Part shown: one piece after another, positions 55,882 through 64,000 of the stretch
Layout of the letters: each line of letters opens with the position of its first letter
How positions within the stretch are numbered: position 1 is the first letter of the stretch
NCBI GenBank assembly: GCA_029204225.1
Contig: CM055098.1
Location: forward strand, 10,429,246-10,493,245
Source: Diphasiastrum complanatum
Taxonomy: Eukaryota > Streptophyta > Lycopodiopsida > Lycopodiales > Lycopodiaceae
DNA: 64,000 nucleotides
Direction: 5' to 3'
Notes under the pieces: generated by a model
The model's input: the letters and a program-made list of their open reading frames with translations, nothing else
Told to the model about the DNA's origin: nothing
The model's database searches: none
Made by a program: the position numbers and the translations under genes

Positions 55882-56085
55882 GTGGAAGATTAGTCTAGGT
55901 GATAGGAGTAACTATTAGTGACTTAAATATGAAAATCTGGTGCTAAATTATAGAATAAGAAGACAATCACTCTATCAGCTAGTAGAGTCTTATTTCTGTG
56001 GAAGCTTATCAGGCTATAGAAATAGATCTAAAATGAAACCACTTAAAGAATCAGATAGGTTCTGATATCTTTAGCTCTGATACCA

Positions 56086-57000
56086 TGTCGAAGAAATGAG
56101 AGGATCAGTCCGTTCAATTCTCTCGATGCATGCACTATTGGTGACTTAGTAGGCAAACACAAAAACATAATAATTTTAGAGCTTTTAATGCATGGTGGTA
56201 GCGGAAGCGATGAGCAGACAACCAGAAAAATCAATCAGATGGCCAGATACAACATAGAAAAGCATTGTAGTATTGACACGAATCTGAACGTAGATTCAAA
56301 CAGAGCTATAATTAGATTAAGTATAATGAGATATATAGGTCAGTAATGCAGGTGAGCATAAAACAATAGTGAACATAACCGCGTGCTTCACAAGGCTAAT
56401 CACAATTTGTAAAGGTTATGAACCTATTACTAACAATCTATCTGAAAGAAAGAATCAATGCATGAAAGCATCTACAATGTCTATCTCACATGTCACAAAT
56501 CATGCTTCTTTATTTGAATACTGAAATGGTATCCACTATATACACAAATTTGACAGGTGTGCAGATGAAGAAGGTACAAAAGTGGTTGTGTTGTTTGTAG
56601 GATATCGTGGGTGGCTACTGTTGTTGTCAAATTTGTTTGCACAGTGCGTGGGGTGAACATGAGGAGGTTGCAACGTCAAGTTTCTGCTCAGATTGCATGT
56701 GTTTGAAAATGCGAAAAATGTGGTCCACTCTTTGGCTTTTGGCCTTGTCCTTACCTAAAGGCAATCTTTGCCTTTTTAAAGGCAATTGTCGCATTCTTCG
56801 CCTGTCTAATTCTACACGTAAATATGCAGACTGTGCAACTGTTGCATTTTTCACCTATCATAAATTACGTGTAAAAATGCAGTGTCACATTTTTTGCATT
56901 TTTTGCCTGTCAAAAATTGCGAGTAAAAATGCAGACTGTTGCGACAAACAATTCAATTATGCAGACTGTGGGACAACACAAGTAAAAATGCAGCAGCATG
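56086..57000 (-). other. Copia element 6 LTR and degenerate repeats
   Basis: The DNA right of the PBS ends TTCTTCGACA on the minus strand, a normal LTR end. Its limit is unknown. At 56815-57000 units of about 55 bp with GTAAAAATGCAGACTGT and TTGCATTTTT recur two to three times. Confidence 0.4.
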
Positions 57001-57375
57001 AATGGACGTAGATTAACATAGGATTTAGGAAAGTAGAGGAAATAAATCCAATATGCCAATCTTGTCTAGTTGAGATCTAGGCATCATTTTGAGGCCATAG
57101 CCATAGTTTCATACAAATCACTTGTATTTGAGTCTTTTGTGGATGTTTTGAGTGCTTTACACATGCTTGAGTGAAGGTGTCCCAAATTTTGTCCTTGCTT
57201 CATCTTTGGATGAGAGATTGATCTAGTTTGATAGAGATTGGTAAAGCTAGTTAGATTGATCTCACACCAAGTTGCAAGATCTCAAGTTGGAGTTGGTAGG
57301 ACACCATTGTTGAATACATCACTGAGAGAGAAGCAACACTTTTTGATCCATTACAAGACAATTTCTCAAGTTTTC

Positions 57376-57860
57376 ATGGCATCATTGGGATCCTTTCTCT
57401 TGGAGCATAGTGAGAGATTGACCATTTCCAACTACTCTATTTGGAAGCTGAGGATGGAGTCGATTTTTATCCTCCGAGATGTGATGGATATTGTCCTTGG
57501 ACTTGAAGAGGAGCCTCAATTGCTTCAAGAAGTCCAAAGGTACAAGAAAAGAGCAAGAATGGCTCTTCACTATATTAAGATGAATGTTGAAAATGAAGTG
57601 TTGAGAGAAATTGGTGCTTGCACCTCGGCCAAGGAGTTTTGGGACACCCTCAAAGCCAGTTATGAGGCCAAGAATAATACCTCTAGATTGCTCACACTTA
57701 AAAATCAAATTTTTCAAAGTGGTCAAAGAAGTGATGAAAGTGCTTCCAACTATGTTTTGAGAGTGAAGGACATTCATAGAGAGCGTGCATGCATTGGAGA
57801 CCACATCTATAAGGGAAGCTCCTCAGATCTTGCTACAAATCACAAACACAATGGATAGAT
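57376..57860 (+). pseudogene. Copia gag fragment, same family as the 62-kb element
   Basis: MASLGSFLLEHSERLTISNY, SIWKLRMESIFILRDVMDIV, ARMALHYIKMNVENEVLREI, CTSAKEFWDTLKASYEAKNN and FQSGQRSDESASNYVLRVKD follow the gag at 62207 closely. It breaks off after IHRERACIGD, and the rest is missing. Confidence 0.85.
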
Positions 57861-57904
57861 AACACACTATGGAGAAACCACCCAACCAAGTAGAGGCATC
57901 CAGA

Positions 57905-58318
57905 TGAGGATAAAAGAATGGTTAAATTTACAAATCAGGATTAAGGCACTACTTGTTGTTGCACGTTGTGTTCAGTCGACATCTGATTTAGTTAGAGACG
58001 TCGAACATGTCGATGACTTCGTACAAGTCAGAGATCATGGACAAGTTGCAAGATGTTGGATAAGTCGATGATGTGGAAGTCGATGACTTGGACATCGGAG
58101 CTGACGACATCGGAGATGTCGATGACTTCAGACAAGTCGGATGTGGAAGTCGAGGACACGGACGTCGGATAGCTTGAAGACATCGGACATGTCGATGTAG
58201 ACTGTCATCGACTTTTCTTGTATTTCTACAGATGTCGCGACTATGCCAATATTTACAACAGCTAATAAATGAATCTAGATTAGCATGAAATAAGGATGGA
58301 GAGGATAGAAATCCAACA
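57905..58318 (-). repeat. Partial LTR, copy of the element 5 LTR
   Basis: The minus strand starts TGTTGGATTTCTATCCTCTC at 58318 and follows the LTR at 47036 through the TCGAC minisatellite to TAACCATTCTTTT. It stops about 280 bp short of the full LTR. No PBS or coding part is attached. Confidence 0.8.
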
Positions 58319-58410
58319 CAGCATCCTCAATATTGTAGTAGTGTGGGAGAGTGAGCAACACAACATCACTCTGCCAATCAAACACAAGAGATATGAGAGG
58401 ACAAAGTTGC

Positions 58411-58614
58411 AGTTGTAGATGGAGGATCTGGTGTCAATTGATCTCCACTACCTTGTATAAAAATGGGATTTGCAAGGGCTAAAACCAACAAGATTTGCTA
58501 TCAAACTAGTCGATCAGTCTTTTGTGAAACCAAAAGGTGTACTTGAAGACATCCTAGTGAAAGTAGCGGGAGAATTACTAAGGCCTATTGAGAAAATGCC
58601 AAATGGAAAGTAGG
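58411..58614 (+). pseudogene. Ty3/gypsy protease fragment
   Basis: AVVDGGSGVN is a gypsy retropepsin active site (DGGS form). After a one-base shift, WDLQGLKPTRFAIKLVDQSF and VKPKGVLEDILVKVAGELL follow, the rest of the protease domain. TAG ends it. Nothing else of the element is nearby. Confidence 0.75.
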
Positions 58615-58756
58615 GTGTCAGATCGTAGCCATGTGAGCTATAAATAGATGTGATGAGAGATGTTTGATGCTTTTTTGCATTTTCTATTTTTAAAAATCTA
58701 TCCCTAATATATTCTTATTCACTTAGGATAAATGAGAAATCGATTGTATTTTATGA

Positions 58757-59760
<1,004 letters not shown>

Positions 59761-59787
59761 TTGTGTGTGTGTGTGTGTGTGTGTGTT

Positions 59788-60060
59788 TGTTAGAAGTTCA
59801 ATACTGAACATCACTCTTCATTCAACTTTTCATTAAGTAGCCATATTACAAGCTGTAAGGAAATTTGTAAGTATTAGTTGTAAGTTAGCTACTACCTGCT
59901 GTAACATAGACCATAGGCTAACACCTAGGAAGTTCTACATTTCGTCTCTTATGTTATATTGTTCATTCAGGTTGAGTGAGTTGCTTTTTTTCTCTTTGTG
60001 TGTTATAGTGAATTATAGACAATGCTATTGCTTGTGTAAATATTTGCATGACATCAGAGC
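59788..60060 (+). repeat. Possible LTR plus degenerate PBS
   Basis: TGTTAGAAGTTC after a GT microsatellite runs to TATTTGCA, followed by TGACATCAGAGC, which differs from the copia PBS at two positions. This is a plausible remnant of a small LTR. No gag was recognised downstream. Confidence 0.35.
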
Positions 60061-60864
60061 ATTTTCTGATCCTGAGTGCATGACTGTGAAAGATTCAACT
60101 AGTTTCATCACATTTTGCAATATTTCCATATTTGGCATATTGAGGCCAAAACTTGTTTTAGACTTAGAGATTGACTTTTCAAAGTTCATTAGTCTAAATG
60201 TCATTTGAATAAACACTTTTTGAAAGTGTGGGAAAGTTAGAATGCGAGTTTGAGTAGATTCAAAGATGAGTTCCTTAAAAACACTCAAAGGGCTCGTAAA
60301 AGAAAGATGGCCCGATAACTCTAGAAGTAAGCACATGTGGTGCCATCGAAATAGGAAAGCACTATATAAGTCGATCATTGCTATTTTAACTGACTATACA
60401 TAGAAACATCCTTAAACATGGTAGGCCACCAATATTTGTTGGATTTACTCCTACTCTCCTAAATTTCATTTTTAATCTGCCTCCATTCTTGCTACATATT
60501 TACTAACGTTGTCACGCAGCCTACATATTTACACGCAAATTCGCACAGACGAATAAAGGGCGAAAGAATCGCGAACACTGTGTTTTTACACAGGTTATCG
60601 TGACAGGAGAAAATGGGACACTATCCTACAGAATGTCGAAGGTGCCCTAAAAGCTAAGGCACCCTGTAAATCTTATCCTAAGGCCATTCGTAAGAGTGAC
60701 CCACTTTTCGCATTATCACCAACGTTTGTTAAAAATTCACAATTCTAGCTTGACTAGTTTTGGTCATATGACTTGTAAATAGTTAGATGGTCATGATGTG
60801 GCTTGTCACACGTGCCAAATAGCATAGGATTCCATTCATAAGGATGTTCTCAAGTAGACCTAAG

Positions 60865-61407
60865 TGTTAGAACCTTTGGAATGAGTCCAAATTATGCTTA
60901 GATACAAGCGAGAAAAAATAGGAGCTATTTTTGGTAATTTTTGCATTGTTGAGGGATCTCCAAGATTCCAACCCTAACTTGGTAGGGATGAAAGATCCAC
61001 CAAAATTAGCATTAGGGATAGGTTTAGGGCTACTCATACCTGCCCAAAACCGTGATGGATCATGTATATATAGGTGATGATATCTCACCAAAATAAATCA
61101 AGCAATTTTATGTTTTTTCTCTCATAATGGTGCAATTGCTCTCTATGTTCATAATTGTTTGAGTACTTGTGATTACTAATGATTATAGGATTGAATGTAG
61201 GTCTGGTGTACAGTACTCAGACTGTGGGAGGCCGTACTTTCACACGTGTGAAGCTTTCTTCAAGGATTTGGGCCATTTAGTGAGGTTCAAGCATAGGTTT
61301 TTGATGGATTTTGATGGTTCAACTTGTGCTAATCTTCTGAAATCATAATCTATTGTTTCCTCATCATTTCAAGTGTTTTAGGATCCTTATTTGCTGTAAT
61401 TTTTACA
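60865..61407 (+). repeat. 5' LTR of copia element 7
   Basis: TGTTAGAACCTTTGG to TAATTTTTACA, about 543 bp, ends directly at the PBS. The start is inferred. It contains ATGTATATATAGG near 61060, a likely TATA box. Confidence 0.6.
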
Positions 61408-61420
61408 TGGTATCAGAGCC
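61408..61420 (+). other. Primer-binding site, copia element 7
   Basis: TGGTATCAGAGCC is a 13-base complement of the initiator tRNA-Met 3' end, directly after the LTR. Confidence 0.92.
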
Positions 61421-62206
61421 TAAAGGCTGAAATGAGCTAAATCCTTGGTTTTCATTCAATTTGATCACAATTTTTTATCTAAATCTTGTGTAGATTGGAT
61501 CTTAGCATCTAGTATTGATTCTAGAACTCAAAGTGTTGGTGTTGGTGTTGTGTGACTTCATTTGCAGGTGTTTAGGTGTCTAAAACCAGAGGCAAAGTTG
61601 AATTCAATTCACATTACCAAGATAGCAAGTTTTGCTTGCTCCAAGCATTGATTTCTAAGCGAGTTTTGGAGGTGATTTCATAGAGGAGGCTTTCTAGCAT
61701 TCAAGGAGAGGGAAGATCAGAGTTTTGGGGACTCTTCAAGGCTGTTCTAAGGTGTAGTAGACACCTCCTAAAGTGATTTAGGTTCAGTCCAACCATTTCT
61801 TGACTTATGCACCAAATTAGATCAATTTTTCATCAATTTTGATCATTTTTTGCTTGTGATTGGATAGTAGATTGTGTTGCATCCTCATTAAGTTCCATTT
61901 AGATCTTTTACAAGTGATTTTGGAAGTATATTAGGTTGCTGAAATTCACTCTTGATCAGATCATTTGGAAGCTTTAATGTTCTTGATAGAAAGAGGGGCA
62001 ATTCTACTAGTATTGTCTACTTCAATCAAGCAAGTGCATTGTTTCTAGTATTCTATGATTTGATTTTGTTAGAGATCATTCTTAGATATTTATAGGAAGT
62101 CTATTACTGATCTTTTCAGGTCCCTAAGAAGTGGGATAAGGTAGACCTTCAATTAAATCAATAGAAGTAACCTTCATTTGTGTCAAGTCCTTGTTTAGGA
62201 GACTAG

Positions 62207-64000
62207 ATGGCATCTATAAATGCATATCTTTTGGATACTAATGAAAGGCTCAACAAAACTAACTATTCCGTATGGAAAGTTAGAATGGAATCTATCATGA
62301 TCATGCAAGATCTGATGGAAATTGTAAATGGTAATGAGGGTGAACCTATTCATCCTCAAGAAAAAGCCAAATACATCAAGAGGTGCAATGTTGCACTACA
62401 TTGCATAAAAATGAATGTTGCAAATGAACTCTTAAGAGAGGTAGGAGATTGCACTTCAGCTCAAGATGCTTGGGAGACTTTGCAAAAGGTCTATGAATCC
62501 AAGAACCAAACTAGAATGTTAGCTTTGAAGAATCAAATCTATAGAAGCTATCAAAAGAAAGGAGAGAGTGCACATACTTTTGTCCTAAGAGTAAAGGAAT
62601 CGAACAAAGAGCTAGCCTTTATAGGTGACCTTATCAAGGATGAAGAGCTTGTTCAACTCATATTGAATGGACTAAGCTTTGAATTTGACAATTTGGTTCA
62701 GGGATATGCAATTATGGGTAAGCTACCCATACTTGAAGAACTCCAACGCACACTCATGGCCGAGGAATCAAGAAGGAGCCAAATGCAAGAGAGGATGGAT
62801 AGGCTTTCCATCCAAGGTGGAGATGACCAAGCTCTCTTCACCAAAGGCAAAGGCAAGTCCAAAGGCAAAGGATCAACATTCAAGAAGTCTACAAAGCTTG
62901 AGGATCAAGAAGGACCCTCAAAGGCATCTCCATCAACCACCAAAGTCAAGAAGGACAAATCAAAGGTGAAGTGCTACTATTGTAGCAAGATGGGGCATTA
63001 TGCCTCGGAATGCTTCAAGAGGAAGCAAGATCAAAGCCAAGCCAACATGAGCAAAGAGGAGGACGAGGAGAGTTCACATGAGGACTCTCTCATGATGTCC
63101 ATATTTTCTTCAACAAGCTTCAAAGGAGAAGATCCTTGGTGGATTGACTCGGGTGCTAGTTCACACATGACTAGTAAAAGGGAGTTTTTCTCTTCTCTCT
63201 TATCTTATGATGGACCTATAAAGTCTATCTATACAGCAAATGATGAAGCTTGTAAGATTGAAGGAGTTGGTAGCATTCCCCTTTGCTTAGGATCTTCCAA
63301 AAAGATCAACATAGAAGGTGTTTTGTACATTCCTACAATAACAAAGAATCTACTAAGTGTTGGCCAAATGGTAGACAATGGTTTCAATGTTGACTTTGCT
63401 TCAAATGAATGTTTCATAAAGAAGAAGGGTAAGATAGTGGCTAAGGGCACTAGACTTGGCAAACTTTATAAGTTGGATGCATTTGTGGATACTAATGTTG
63501 TCATGTTGGCCGAGAAGAGCAAGATATCTACCTTTACTTTATGGCACAAAAGACTTGGACATGTCAACTCGGGTTCCATGGAGGCTATGATCAAGGAGGA
63601 GTATGCTTTAGGCCTACCAAGGTCTATTGGGAAGGAAGACAAGGTTTGTGAAGCTTGTGCCTATCCAAGGCACATAAGAAGGTGTTTCCTAACTCCATCA
63701 CAAAGTCATCTCATCCTCTTGAACTCATACACTCGGATGTGCACATTGCTAGCAGCAAATCTAATGGAGGCTCATCCATGTTTTTAACCTTCATTGATGA
63801 CTACTCAAGATATTGTTGGGTGTTCTTACTTTCCTTCAAGTCTCAAGTATTTGATACTTTTGTAAAGTTCAAGTTGTTTGTGGAAAAGCATCATAATCAT
63901 AGCATCAAGATTCTTAGAAGTGACAATGGTGGAGAATTCATCTCCAATGAGTTCAAGGCCTTTTGTGAGGAGGAAGGGATCAAGAAAGAGACTTCTTGTC
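62207..64000 (+). pseudogene. Copia element 7 gag-pol, one frameshift, runs off the window
   Basis: The ATG at 62207 lies 790 bp after the PBS. Gag: NYSVWKVRMESIMIMQDLME, ALHCIKMNVANELLREVGD and the UBN2 core. A Lys-rich linker and the knuckle CYYCSKMGHYASECF follow. Protease WWIDSGASSHMTSKREF has an intact DSG, then LYIPTITKNLLSVGQM. Pre-integrase: LWHKRLGHVNSGSMEAM, CEACA. One base is missing near 63662; the shifted frame continues AHKKVFPNS, HSDVHIASSK (first Asp), LTFIDDYSRYCWVF and KILRSDNGGEFISNEF (second Asp) to the window end. A Gly/Lys codon pair is affected by the shift. It is otherwise the best preserved element here, and RT lies beyond the right edge. If the shift is a sequencing error, the gag-pol frame would be intact as far as it can be seen. 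Confidence 0.9.

Larger units (their letters stand above)
53950..56085 (-). mobile_element. Copia element 6 (minus), PBS to integrase
   Basis: The PBS at 56074-56085 (TGGTATCAGAGC on the minus strand) is followed leftward by gag, knuckle, protease and integrase. 54655-54810 is replaced by a tandem duplication, and RT is absent. It is the same family as copia elements 2 and 3. Confidence 0.85.

Overview
The window is nuclear DNA of a land plant with a large, repeat-rich genome. It carries a split host gene with canonical GT-AG introns, a plant-type initiator tRNA-Met gene, and many Ty1/copia and Ty3/gypsy retrotransposons. Most of the copia primer-binding sites complement initiator tRNA-Met. 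There is also a hAT transposon with a BED finger and DUF659, a LINE scrap, and very long CT/GA microsatellites. Long introns full of transposons and decayed elements would fit a fern, lycophyte or gymnosperm, but the lineage cannot be settled from this sequence.

Positions 1-20,400. One host gene, THG1 (tRNA-His guanylyltransferase), lies on the minus strand. Six exons at 19744-19641, 18512-18381, 15851-15807, 15526-15357, 14500-14415 and 466-359 join in phase into 215 codons starting at an ATG. The remaining C-terminal exons lie left of the window. Intron 5 is about 13.9 kb and holds a foldback repeat, a 112-bp tandem array, a charged transposon-type ORF, a decayed seven-exon hAT transposase, telomere-like and palindromic DNA, and a gypsy 3' end with its LTR. 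Intron 2 holds a copia RNase H scrap. Microsatellites sit just upstream of the start codon.

Positions 20,400-42,500. This is a graveyard of nested retroelements: a gypsy RNase H relic; a plus-strand copia element (LTR, PBS, gag, integrase) interrupted by two minus-strand copia elements; a minisatellite leader and gag of another gypsy element; an LTR; a LINE fragment; an internally deleted copia whose zinc knuckle is fused to reverse transcriptase; and a gypsy gag-pol that changes into copia RT/RNase H in mid-domain.

Positions 42,500-64,000. A long but inactivated copia element (gag to RT, 3' LTR) is followed by a quiet stretch with the initiator tRNA-Met gene. Then come a second copy of the first copia family's gag, gypsy scraps, a minus-strand copia element, a solo-type LTR, a 246-bp GA microsatellite and, at the right edge, the best preserved copia element, which runs off the window.

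THG1 and the tRNA gene are the only host genes I can support. The rest is mobile DNA in various stages of decay. Damage includes frameshifts, internal deletions, template-switch chimeras and TAG/TGA stops that fit deamination of methylated cytosine.
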